Of a DNA stretch of 64,000 nucleotides, positions 1-9,236 are shown piece after piece. The DNA is from Dasypus novemcinctus (taxonomy: Eukaryota; Chordata; Mammalia; Cingulata; Dasypodidae): positions 107,443,513 through 107,507,512 of the forward strand of contig NC_080677.1 of assembly GCF_030445035.2 (NCBI RefSeq). Direction: 5' to 3'. Positions within the stretch are counted from its first letter, which is position 1. Each line of letters begins with the position of its first letter. The notes below the pieces were generated by a model. It made no database searches, was not told the DNA's origin, and saw nothing but the letters and a program-made list of their open reading frames with translations. Made by a program: the position numbers and the translations under genes.

Positions 1-125
1 ACCTGTCTTGTGTTTATCCTTTCTGAGATGTTTTTATATATTTCAAGCACATTTATCCCTGTCTTTCCTCTGCTTGTGACAAAAGTGGCAGATTTCTACA
101 TACTTTTCTGTACCTAATATTTCTT

Positions 126-557
126 TTCTTTTTTTTTTTTAAGATTTTATTTATTTATATCTCCCCCCTTCTCCCATTGTCTGCTCTCCATGTCCATTCT
201 CTGTGTGTTCTTCTGTGTCTGCTTGTATTCTCATCTAATGGCTCTGGGAATCAATCCTGGGACCTTCTGGAGTGGGAGAGAGGTGATCATTCTCTTGTGC
301 CACCTCAGCTCCGTGGTCTGCTGTGTTTCTTATTATCTCTCCTCTGCGTCTCTTTTTGTTGCGTCATCTTGCTGAGCCAGCTCTCCGTGTGGGCCGGCAC
401 ACCTGAATAGGGTGGCACTTCTGTGCGGGGGGGCACTCCACCTGGGCCAGCTCACCACACGGGCCAGCTTGCCTTCACCAGGAGTACCTGGGTATTGAAC
501 CCTTAACCTCCTATATGGTAGATGGGAGCCCAATTGCTTGAGCCACATCTGCTTCCC
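126..557 (-). mobile_element. DAS-SINE (full-length, antisense)
   Basis: The T-rich end is on the left and the tRNA-like head on the right (gcttgagccacatctgcttcc). It is bounded by the 13-bp duplication cctaatatttctt (113-125 and 558-570). Confidence 0.9.
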
Positions 558-867
558 CCTAATATTTCTTGAAGAAGCTCTACATGTCATGTCAGTATAT
601 AAAAATTTCCTCTTTTCTCTCTCTCTCTCTTTTTTTTTGCTGCCCACTGTTTCATTTTACAGATTGACCATAATTTAACCAGCCCTCTATGGGTGGGTAT
701 TTTCAGTTGTTTGGGATGTTTTTGCTTTTAAAAAGAATGCTGCAAAAAGTAACCTAGTATGTACACAATTTTGGGTGGATGCTTGTATATAGGTAAGATA
801 AATTCCTAGAAGTTGAATTTTGGGGTCAAAAGGTTGACATTTGGGATCACTACATCACCAAACTGCC

Positions 868-1115
868 CACCAAAATAATAATGCCCTCTTTGAAGTGTGG
901 AGCCCTTCCGGTGTGCGGGCACAGTTCTGAGTGCTTTGTGGGCACTAACCCATTAGTCTTCACTTCCATCCTGTGGGGCGAGTACTCTGATGGGGAGACC
1001 AAGGCAAAGAGGCGAAATGAGTTGCCCCTGGCACCCAGCTGGCAGGTGGCTGGTTCCAGATTCAAACTCTGTCTGCCTCCAGATCCCATGCCCTTATCCA
1101 CCACATTACGCTGCC
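868..1115 (-). repeat. MIR SINE relic
   Basis: The order of blocks (gcacagttctgagtgcttt, ttcacttccatcctgtgggg, the gaggcgaaatgagttgcccc area, then a final ccaccacattacgctgcc) matches the reverse complement of the ancient MIR core-SINE. Confidence 0.75.
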
Positions 1116-1435
1116 CGCCTTGGAGACTGCACTTGTTTGCCCCCCCCCCAGGATCTGTGCTTGCCCGTGACCCCAAAGCGCATTGGTTTCCCCTAGCCTA
1201 TTGGAACCCTAAGAGCTTGTGCCCCATCTCCCATGTTGTAGGAGGGAAGAGTTGTGCCCCACCTCCCATGTTGTGGGAGGCACTGGGGTGGGGCAAGGCT
1301 AGGTGTGGTGTTGAAAGTTCTGGTGCACAGCAGCGACTCGCCTAGGCCAGGAGGTGGCTGGCGCTTTGGTGAGCAGGCAAGGTCCTCTGTGATCGCTGCG
1401 GTCCTCTGTGATCGCTGTCTTCTCTTCCTGCCCAG

Positions 1436-1625
1436 GCCTGGGCCATGGAGACGGGGAAGTACACCGAGGGGGTGGATGAGGCCGACCCCGCCAAGTGGAA
1501 GGCCAACCTGCGCTGCGCTCTGAACAAGAGCCGCGACTTCCACCTCGTCTTCGACGGGCCCCGGGAAATGCCGCCTCAGCCCTACAAGATCTACGAGGTC
1601 TGCTCCAATGGCCCTACTCCCGCAG
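1436..1625 (+). CDS. IRF5: IRF5 exon 3: recognition half of DNA-binding domain
   Basis: The acceptor is tcttcctgcccag and the donor is G|GTATCC. It encodes [12 protein letters not shown] through [11 protein letters not shown] plus one base of the next codon. Both tryptophans (AWA and KWK) and the DNA-contacting RCALNKS stretch are kept. Human IRF5 has Lys where this copy has Met in AWA-M-ETGKY. Confidence 0.96.
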
Positions 1626-4457
1626 GTATCCTGCCTGGCGCTGTGTGAACCGCTTCGGGGGCTGCCGAGCCCGGCCCCCCACCGTGACCTCTTGGGTGCA
1701 GGGCAGGCCCAGGGCCTCTCCAGCATGCGGTGCTCTGAGACAGGCTCCCGCTTGGTCATCCGACCCAGGGCCCCAGGAAGGGCCAGGAAGGAGTTCTGAT
1801 CAGACTCGGACCCCGAGCTAGTCTTTCCCGAAGGAGGGTGTCCATCTTCCTCAGCTGGCCCTCGTCCTTGGCTCATGGACAGCTGTGACTACTGGTGGCC
1901 TGGTTGCTGAGTGTCAGGGGTTGGGGGAGAGCCCTGAGATGCCTGGTGGCTGTGCCCTCCACCTCATCCTGTGTTTGGGTGGCTTTGGGGAGGGGGCAGC
2001 CACGGTAGGAGCGTCAGGCGCTGCCCTGGCTGTCCAGAACCTCCTCACCCACTGGCTCCCTTCCCCTCTCTCTGTTCTCTCCCTTGCTATGCAGAGGCAC
2101 AGCCCAGTGAGAGTTACCCTTTTGTGGAAGGAGAGGAGCAGGGTGAAGAGGAGGTGAGTGTGGGGCTGGGAAGTGGCGTGGGTGCCGTTCTTCCCAGCGT
2201 CTGCGGCCCTGCAGTGTGGCTCGAGCCCTTGTCAGGACATTTTCTGCCGTCCGTCCCTCTCAGCTTTCGCATTTCGCCAGCTCCCTTCACTAAGCCCTGC
2301 TGCTGCTTCTGCAGCCATTCTCGCAGTTTCTTCCCTTGGGATTCTGAGTGATAGGAACAAAGGCACCGCCTTGTGTCTTCCCGGGGCTTTGATGTTATAA
2401 AGCATGCTCAAACGCAGTCTGGCTGATCCGCACATTTGGGTTTAGCAAGTGAAGAAATGAGACACATGAGGAAACGGAGGCACTGGGTCAGGAAGGCTGG
2501 GACTGCAGCCAGGGAACGGCCAGGTGGTTCTCAGGTGTGGTTGCTCCAGGAGGAGATGGAGTTAATAACCTGTGCTCCCTTCTCTCTTCTCTCTTCCCCA
2601 CCTCTTCCCTCCTTTGCTGGTGTCTTCCCATCAGCTCCAGAGGAGGTTACCAGACCTGCGCATCACAGGTGGGGCCGGGAGGTGGGGGTGAGGGGCTTAG
2701 TATAAGGCAAAGCCACAGGGTGCCACAGGTGGGGGGGGGAGCTGAAGGGAGGCTGGGGGAAGGCCCTGGGCTGGGAGTAGGTGGGCCCGGGGGCAGTTCC
2801 TACAAGTGGTATTAATGGCTCTGTCCACTCCCTCCCACCCTCAGCAGAAAAAGTGCAGCCTGGCCTCTCCATGGTACCCTATTCTTTACCCAAAGAGGGG
2901 CTCCCGTGGCCTCCCACTCTCCAGCAGCCTGTGGGGCTGGGTCCCCCAGCTCCAGACGGCGGCCTCCTGGCCCCTCCTTCAGGCGACCCTGCCACCTTTG
3001 GGGACCTCCTCCCCAAGGTCCTGCCGAGCCTGCAGCCTGGGTCCGTGGCTGCCAGCCTGCCCGCTGCAGGCGAACAGCTCCTGCCTGACCTGCTCATCAG
3101 CCCCCACATGCTGCCCTGTAAGGACCCAGGGGCAAGGCTGGGAGGACTAAAGCTGGGGCACCGCGGAGGGGTTTGCGAAGAGGCGGAAAGATGGCAAAGA
3201 ACGACATTTCTGCCAGCCCCTCCTTGGGCGGGGGGAAGTCAGTGGGAGAGCGGAGGAGGCGGGGCCTGGCCGTTGGGTGGAGAGGGCAGGGAAAGTTCAG
3301 GGAGCTGCGGAAGCGGGAGGCCTGGGGCTCACGCCCTGGGCGTGCCTGCCCCTCTTCCTGCAGTGACCGACCTGGAGATCAAGTTCCAGTACCGGGGTCG
3401 GCCGCCCCGTGCCCTCACTATCAGCAACCTGCACGGCTGCCGGCTCTTCTACAGCCAGCTGGAGGCCACACAGGAGCAGGTGGAGCTCTTCGGCCCTGTG
3501 AGCCTGGAGCAAGTACGCTTCCCCAGCCCTGAGGACATCCCCAGCGACAAGCAGCGGTTCTACACCAACCAGCTGCTGGATGTCCTGGACCGCGGGCTCA
3601 TCCTCCAGCTGCAGGGCCAGGACCTGTACGCCATCCGCCTGTGCCAGTGCAAGGTGTTCTGGAGCGGGCCCTGCGCCTCAGCCCACGGCTCACGCCCCAA
3701 CCCCATCCAGCGGGAGGTGAAGACCAAGCTCTTCAGCCTGGAGCATTTTCTCAATGGTGAGAGCCCCATGTCCTTCCTCCCGGCCTGCTGCTGCAGGAGC
3801 TTGGCTCTAGCCTCTGACAAGGGGTCTCGATCTTGCTCCAGAGCTCATCCTGTTCCAGAAGGGCCAGACCAACACCCCACCCCCATTTGAGATCTTCTTC
3901 TGTTTTGGGGAGGAATGGCCTGACCGCAAACCTCGAGAGAAGAAGCTCATTACTGTCCAGGTACACTGATCCTCATCTCTGCCTTGCCTTGAATGTTGGA
4001 GGATCCTGGGGCTACACCCTTGCCCCAGGGTGGAGGCTCAGGGCTCTCGGGTTGGTGTGAACTTGGCTGCCAGAGATAATCAAGGGTTAGGTCTGTCCAC
4101 ATAAGTAGCTTTTGTGCCAAGAAACAGGTGCTGCTTCTTTCTGGTGCCCCCTGCTGGATGTCCTCATGCACAGCTAGACTTGGCAGCCCTGTCCTGTCTC
4201 CTCTTCCCCACCCCCAGGTGGTGCCTGTAGCAGCTCGGTTGCTGCTGGAGATGTTCTCAGGGGAACTTTCTTGGTCAGCTGATAGCATCCGGCTACAGAT
4301 CTCGAACCCAGACCTCAAAGACCACATGGTGGAACAGTTCAAGGAGCTCCATCACCTCTGGCAGACCCAGCAGCGGGTGCAGCCCGTGGTCCCTCCGGGG
4401 CCGGGCCTCGATGCTGTCCAGGGGCCCTGGCCCATGCACTCTGCAGGCATGCAATAA
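1436..4457 (+). CDS. IRF5: IRF5, interferon regulatory factor 5, coding exons 3-9 (5' end outside window)
   Basis: IRF5 is a transcription factor of innate immunity. After Toll-like receptor/MyD88 signalling it is phosphorylated, dimerises, enters the nucleus and drives type I interferon and inflammatory cytokine genes. Seven exons join in one frame: 1436-1625, 2095-2153, 2635-2668, 2845-3117, 3364-3756, 3842-3960 and 4218-4457, giving 435 residues. About 65 N-terminal residues (first coding exon, first part of the DNA-binding domain) must lie left of the window. Visible parts in order are the recognition-helix half of the DNA-binding domain ([13 protein letters not shown]), an acidic linker (EGEEQGEEE), a proline-rich segment, the IRF-association domain (from [11 protein letters not shown]) and a C-terminal regulatory tail with a pLxIS-type motif (RLQIS). 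All introns are GT-AG. Its neighbour TNPO3 converges from the right, as in human. Identification by recall of the human protein is very secure. Confidence 0.97.
2095..2153 (+). CDS. IRF5: IRF5 exon 4: acidic linker
   Basis: The exon follows tgctatgcag and ends before gtgagt. Joined to the previous exon it reads [20 protein letters not shown]. This matches the position and composition of the human acidic linker, with Val-Glu-Gly replacing part of it. It leaves in phase 0. Confidence 0.94.
2635..2668 (+). CDS. IRF5: IRF5 exon 5: 34-nt microexon
   Basis: The acceptor is ttcccatcag and the donor is G|GTGGGG. It encodes [11 protein letters not shown], equivalent to the human LQRMLPSLSLT, and carries one base into the next exon. 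Confidence 0.93.
2845..3117 (+). CDS. IRF5: IRF5 exon 6: proline-rich region
   Basis: The acceptor region reads ctcagcag, a tandem NAGNAG, so the exon may begin at 2845 or 2848. It encodes [18 protein letters not shown], then WPPTLQQPV and ends at [17 protein letters not shown]. Human alleles carry several PPTLQ-type repeats here; this copy has one. The donor is CCCT|GTAAGG and the split Leu codon is completed by the next exon. Confidence 0.95.
3364..3756 (+). CDS. IRF5: IRF5 exon 7: IRF-association domain, first part
   Basis: The acceptor is cttcctgcag and the donor is AATG|GTGAGA. It encodes [17 protein letters not shown] through [12 protein letters not shown], the MH2-like association domain used for dimerisation. 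The sequence is almost identical to human over 131 codons; visible changes include SNLHG, GPVSLEQ and AHGSRPN. Confidence 0.97.
3842..3960 (+). CDS. IRF5: IRF5 exon 8: IRF-association domain, second part
   Basis: The acceptor is ttgctccag and the donor is CAG|GTACAC. It encodes [20 protein letters not shown] through REKKLITVQ and leaves in phase 0. Confidence 0.97.
4218..4457 (+). CDS. IRF5: IRF5 exon 9: C-terminal regulatory tail and stop
   Basis: The acceptor is ccacccccag. It encodes [20 protein letters not shown] through [10 protein letters not shown] and ends with TAA at 4455-4457, followed directly by a TGA. The motif R-L-Q-I-S at 4290-4304 is the pLxIS-type phosphoacceptor used for IRF5 activation in human. 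Confidence 0.97.
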   Translation: MVPVAARLLLEMFSGELSWSADSIRLQISNPDLKDHMVEQFKELHHLWQTQQRVQPVVPPGPGLDAVQGPWPMHSAGMQ

Positions 4458-5105
4458 TGAGGCTGCAGATAAGAGACTTGCCCAGGCTTCCTGGGTGGCT
4501 GTACAGACTGACGTGGAGGCGCCCCCGTCATAGTGGGCACCTGGCCGGTCGCAGGGTCCTATCTCAGGGTCTCCTGGAAGTAGATTTGGGCAAGAAGGAG
4601 AAGGAAGAGAGTCCTAAGCTCCAGGTTCTCCCAGCAGCGGCTGAGACGAAACTGGAAATCAGCTTCGCTTTGAGGGCTCTATCTTCCTCCAGATCTGCCT
4701 CTCATCTCCTAGCTCTGGCGTGCTTTGTTCTTGAAGAAACTCAGCTTGTTTTCCATCAGCACCAGTGAGCATAGAAGGAACTCCCTCAAACCAGGGTGCC
4801 ACACTGTACAGGGTGAATTGTCCTTGGGTGGCCCACTCTTGTGGCTGCCCCCGTTTCCTCTGGCAAAAAAGAGCCAAGGAGTGCTTTGGGCTCGGTCTCC
4901 CAGCAGGGCCTCTGTAGGTATTGGCCTGACTTGGGAGTGTCCTAGTTTAAGCCTTGCTTCCTCATCTCCCTCCTCAGACAGATATGAGCACTTATGTGTC
5001 ATATCACATACTTAGGACCCTCAGCTGCCCCCTTTCTTGAGAGTCCTGGGGTAGAAAGTAGAAGTTTATGTATTTTTGCATTAATAAATATTAAAAACAG
5101 ACTTG
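4458..5105 (+). other. IRF5: IRF5 3'UTR
   Basis: This is the non-coding tail of the last exon, from the stop codon to shortly after the polyadenylation signal. No repeat is visible in it. The end is inferred and could be off by about 15 bases. Confidence 0.8.
5083..5088 (+). terminator. IRF5 polyadenylation signal AATAAA
   Basis: A canonical hexamer in an AT-rich setting about 625 bases after the stop codon, with a T/GT-rich stretch downstream (cttgtccatttctttac). I saw no other AATAAA in the 3'UTR. Confidence 0.75.
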
Positions 5106-5560
5106 TCCATTTCTTTACTTTTTCCAGTACCAGTTGCTTCCATGCTGTTCTCCCATCCCTTTTCTGAAGCCAGCTGACCCTCTTTCTCCTAGCCCTTGCC
5201 CTCCATCCCTGGGGCTGCTGACATGGGGAGGGCCTGCCTTCCGGGCTGATGAGTCAGTTCTGGCTGGCTGCCTGCACTTTCCAGGAGGCTGGCTGAAGCC
5301 AGCAGGTGGATTTTTAAATGTGTGCCCAGTCTAAAAATCCTGTCCACATCAATTTTCCCATAAGGAATGGTGGAAAAGAAAGTGTTGGGATTCCAGCTAC
5401 AGTGGGGACCAATCTTTTTATCCTCATGTATATTCATATGCTAGTAAACACATTAGAACACTGCTTGCATACTGGTAGCTCATGTTTTGAATTTGGCTCA
5501 CAGTTGTGATTTTCTGACATGAGCAGTTTGTGTTGTTGCTGTCTTTTATCTTTTTATTTT
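5106..5560. other. Intergenic sequence with no recognised repeat
   Basis: This apparently single-copy stretch just beyond the IRF5 end has no open frame of note. It contains one AP-1 consensus TGAGTCA at 5250-5256. No further function is supported. Confidence 0.4.
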
Positions 5561-6900
5561 GGAAGATTTTAAACATTTGCAAAAATAGGAAGAATGGTAT
5601 GAAACCCCCATGTACCAGCTTCAACAATGATCAGTTCATAGTCTGTTTTCATCTTATACTCACATCCATGCCCCAACTCTGAGATTGCTTTGAAGCATAT
5701 CCCCGACAATGCTCTAACTACTTCCACCCCTTTCCATACTGAACTCCTGGGCAGCCCACACTTAAAGGGTAGGAAATTAGCTCCACCTCCTTGAGGGAGT
5801 ACTATCTATATAAAATTATTTAGAATTCTTCTGTATTGTTTCTTCTTTTTTTTTTAAAGATTTATTTATTTAATCTCCCCCCCCTCCCCTGGTTGTCTGT
5901 TCTTGGTGTCCATCTGCTGCGTCTTGTTTCTTTGTCCGCTTCTGTTGTCGTCAGCAGCACGGGAAGTGTGGGCGGCGCCATTCCTGGGCAGGCTGCTCTC
6001 TCCTTTCACGCTGGGCGGCTCTCCTCACGGGCGCACTCCTTGCGCGTGGGGCTCCCCCACGCGGGGGACACCCTTGCGTGGCACGGCACTCCTTGCGCGC
6101 ATCAGCACTGCGCATGGCCAGCTCCACACGGGTCAAGGAGGCCCGGGGTTTGAACCGCGGACCTCCCACGTGGTAGACGGACGCCCCAACCACTGGGCCA
6201 AAGTCCATTTCCCGTGTATTGTTTCTTCTTCCCCATTATTTATTCAGTCATTTATATCAGAAAGGACTCATGGGTGGTTATTTTATACTTTGGGTTATAA
6301 TCCAATGCTATATTACTTAGTTGCTCAAATTGTTTTAACTGGCCACTGGCAAATCTTACAGGTTAGCGCCTATGTGCCTTTGACATGTCCCCGTAATTTT
6401 TTTTTTTTTTTACTTTCTGGCACTAGAAGATGCTCCAGGTTCATCTTGTATATTCCCTGCCTCAGCTCTAAAATCAGACATATCTCCAAGGAGCGCTGAG
6501 TCTTTTTTATAAGACTGGCATTAGAAATAAAAATTTGGGTGCAGGTTCCGCTTGTTGCTACTGGGGTGTTACTGCTTCTAAGCCCTCTCAGTGGACCAAG
6601 CTTGGAAATATGTCTGTATACTAACCCATGTTCATATAGATATAACTACAATTGTTTCTGTATCTATCCACCTATACTATATTAAGCTAAATATGAATCT
6701 ATACCCCTGCCTCCACCTCTAATCCATTACTACCTCTAATCCTGATAGCCCTCTCCCCTTATAGATTATAACTTCCCACCCAACAGTAAGCCTGACTTCT
6801 ATAATCTGACCCCCATTTTTGTTTAATCCTAATATATATATATACACAGCAGTTTCAGAATTAACACATATTCCTATGAGAAACTACCAACTAGAGTATA
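5560..6900 (-). mobile_element. Old LINE-1 3' region, interrupted by a SINE
   Basis: The text around 5560-5720 (cccccatgtaccagcttcaac) and 6415-6600 (gatgctccaggttcatcttg, tactggggtgttactgcttc) is what I recall from ancient L1ME-type 3' sequences. The SINE at 5848-6214 splits it. The right end is uncertain. Confidence 0.6.
5848..6214 (-). mobile_element. DAS-SINE (full-length, antisense)
   Basis: A young-looking GC-rich copy flanked by a perfect 16-bp duplication tgtattgtttcttctt (5832-5847 and 6215-6230). The head at the right end reads accactgggccaaagtcc. Confidence 0.93.
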
Positions 6901-6919
6901 GTGCTTGCGTATAATTCCT

Positions 6920-7088
6920 TTTGTCTTTTTTTAAAAAAAGATTAATTTATTTCTCCCCACTCCCTTGCTGTTCTGCACTTGCTGGGTCTGTTCGTCTTCC
7001 TTGCTTCTTTAGGTGTAGCCAGGAATCAAACCTGGGACCTCCAATGTGAGAGGAAGGTGCCTAATCCCTTGAGCCATCTCCATTCCCA
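6920..7088 (-). mobile_element. Short divergent DAS-type SINE (antisense)
   Basis: A poly-T end is followed by a short body and a tRNA-like head ending in cttgagccatctccattccc. It lacks the long GC-rich middle of the full family. Confidence 0.7.
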
Positions 7089-7189
7089 ATTTTTAAAAAA
7101 TATCTTATTGTAGTTTTCATTTGCATTTCCCTAATAACTAGTGATGTTGAGCATCTTTGCATGTGCTTTTTTAAAAAATAAATTATTTT

Positions 7190-7376
7190 TAAAGGATACA
7201 TAAATCACACAAAATGTTACATTAAAAAATATAAGTGCAATGAAGGTCCCATGATGATGGAGGAGGTTGTTGTTATGGGAGGAGTGGGGTGAGGGGAGTG
7301 GGGGTATATATGGGACCTCATATTTTTTTAATGTTACATTAAAAAAAAATAAAGACAAATTAAAAAAAATATATAT
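7190..7376 (+). mobile_element. LINE-1 3'-end fragment
   Basis: The G-rich tract (gggaggagtggggtgaggg) followed by tatatgggacctcatatttt and A-rich sequence is the 3' terminus of the same L1 family as the long element at 9237-18718. Confidence 0.7.
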
Positions 7377-7449
7377 ATAAGAGGTTCCCATATACCCCAC
7401 TCCCCACACCCCCCACTCCTCCCATATCAACTTCTTTCATTATTGTGGT

Positions 7450-8325
7450 ATCCATTCCCTACTTTGTTGTATCTCTTGTTATGCTTTTCCTTCTTGTGTG
7501 TCTTGTTGCGTCATCTTGTTGTGTCAGCTTGCCATACCTGCCCATCTCATCAGCTTGTTGTCTTGCTCATTGTATTAGTCAGTCAAAGGGGTGCTGATGC
7601 AAAATACCAGAAATCTGCTGGCTTTTATAAAAGGGAATTTATTTGGGGTAGAACCTTACAGTTACCAGGCCATAAAGCATAAGTTACTTCCCTCACCAAA
7701 GTTTTTTGTCACGTTTTGGAGCAAGATGGCTGCTAACATCTGCCAGGCTTCAGGCTTCTTGGGTTCCTCTCTTCCCAGGGTTTGCTTCTCTCTGGGCTCA
7801 GGGTTCCTCTTTTCCCGGGGCTTGCTTCTCTTTCCTCACAACGAAGTTCCTCTGTGTGCTCATTTCTGGGGGCTCCAACTCAAGAGTCCAGCATTAAAAC
7901 TCCAACAGCAAAACTCTAACATCAAAACTCCAGCATCAAGAAGCTCCAACTCTGTCCTTTGCCATGCCTTTTATCTGTGAGTCCCCACCCACCAAGAGGC
8001 GGGGACTCAATGCCCTACTGACATGGCCCAATCAAAGCCTTAATCATAATTTAATCATGCCCAGGTACATAGCAGTTTACAAACATCCAATATCTATTTT
8101 TGGAATTTATAACTATACCAAACTGCTACACTCATCTTCTTTAGGAGGCACCGGGAACCTCTGCTCCTGCTTTGTTGTGTGTCTCATTGTTTCTTCTTGT
8201 GTCTTCTTCTTGTGTCATCTTGTTGTGCCAGCTCACTGTCTTCTTTTAGGAGGAACTGGGAACCAAACCAGACTCTCCCATGTGGTAGGCAGGAGCTCAA
8301 TTGCTTGAGCCACATCTGTTTCCCT
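7450..8325 (-). mobile_element. Old DAS-type SINE split by a solo LTR
   Basis: The left part (7450-7570) and right part (8131-8325) join into one antisense SINE ending in caattgcttgagccacatct. The LTR at 7571-8130 sits between them, with the duplicated CTCAT at the junctions. Confidence 0.65.
7571..8130 (-). mobile_element. Solo LTR (MaLR/ERVL-like), 560 bp
   Basis: Read on the - strand it begins TGTAGCAGTTTGG and ends GACTGACTAATACA, so it has TG...CA termini. It carries a polyadenylation-type aataaa near its 3' end and is flanked by a perfect 5-bp target duplication CTCAT (7566-7570 and 8131-8135). It has no coding content. The family name is inferred; the LTR nature is well supported by the termini and duplication. 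Confidence 0.82.
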
Positions 8326-9226
8326 CCTTTTGTCTTTAGACTTAAGTTTTCAATCATTTACAAAGGTAGCATCACCCCCCCACACACACACACACACTGG
8401 CCTACGCAGTTCTATTTCATCTTTAGATTGAAGTAAGTTGTCAACACTTTAAGATTAGGAGATGTGAAGTATCTGATTTCCAGCATTTCTCAAAAAATCA
8501 GAAAATCTGCAAACATTGTGTCATAGTCCCCATGGGCAATCAGATGGAATTATTAATAATTAATCAGCTGCTATCCCCTTTAAGCAAAGAATGTCTTCCC
8601 CAGTTCAATACAGTCCTCTCCCAGTCTGTTTCACACCTTGTCACTGAAGGTGCTTGAGTTTGCAACTCTTGATGAAAGGTGGAGCAGACTAAGAGTAGAT
8701 GGATTATGGAGGCTTGGAAAAACTCTGTACTAGGTGATCACTGGTAGATTGAAACTTCCTCAATACTGCTGATAGGTCGCTGGCTGCTGAGAGTCTTCCT
8801 TGGATTTTTTTTTTCTTTTTTTCTTCTTGTTTTTTTTTTTCCCCCTTGGGTTTTTATTTACTTGACTTCTTAAAAATAAAAAACCAAAACCACCTAGCTA
8901 TTTCCTATGGATCTCTGTGTTGTAGTAGTTAGTTGTGGGTGAACACTATCCCAAAGAAGTGTCAGAGACAAACATTCCAGAGGTAAAGGCTAATGCATGT
9001 TGCAATTCACTCTTCCTTAGTCATGCAAGGGTTCTGCTTGGTATCGGTCTTCAACTGCTCTGGTGGCCTGTGCTGGTGCTTATTTTAAGTTGGATACTCA
9101 GAATACCGATGATCATGGCACTGGGGATGAAGACATCCCTCTAGTACCCAGTTTATCTCTTTTCCTTCCTCTCAGCACTTTCTCCCCAAGTACATCTTTG
9201 ACACAGGATGATCTTTGTATCCAATT
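8326..9226. other. Intergenic sequence
   Basis: No gene or clear repeat is recognised. A short (CA)n tract lies near 8386-8398 and a T-rich stretch at 8805-8840. The segment ends at the LINE-1 target duplication. Confidence 0.4.
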
Positions 9227-9236
9227 AAATATCCCC
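9227..9236. repeat. LINE-1 target-site duplication, left copy
   Basis: AAATATCCCC here is repeated at 18719-18728. It marks both ends of the long LINE-1. Confidence 0.85.

Larger units (their letters stand above)
1..1435. other. IRF5 intron (right part) with LINE, SINE and MIR relics
   Basis: Positions 1-125 and 558-860 read as one old LINE-1-type fragment (- orientation) split by a SINE at 126-557. An antisense MIR follows at about 868-1115. From 1116 to 1435 there are short direct repeats only: a cctcccatgttgtgggagg-like unit near 1210-1280 and gtcctctgtgatcgctg twice at 1382-1416. The frame open at 881-1345 is a chance reading of this material. Confidence 0.7.

Noticed and set aside
881..1345. 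154-codon open frame on the + strand
   Set aside because: It runs through an antisense MIR and intron sequence, has no recognisable domain and no conservation clue.
1193..1876. 227-codon open frame on the - strand
   Set aside because: It lies antisense across IRF5 exon 3; a shadow of GC-rich coding sequence.
2781..3890. 369-codon single open frame as one exon
   Set aside because: It includes true exon-intron borders (GTAAGG donor at 3118, CAG acceptor before 3364). I treat the intron as real and note its openness as a finding.
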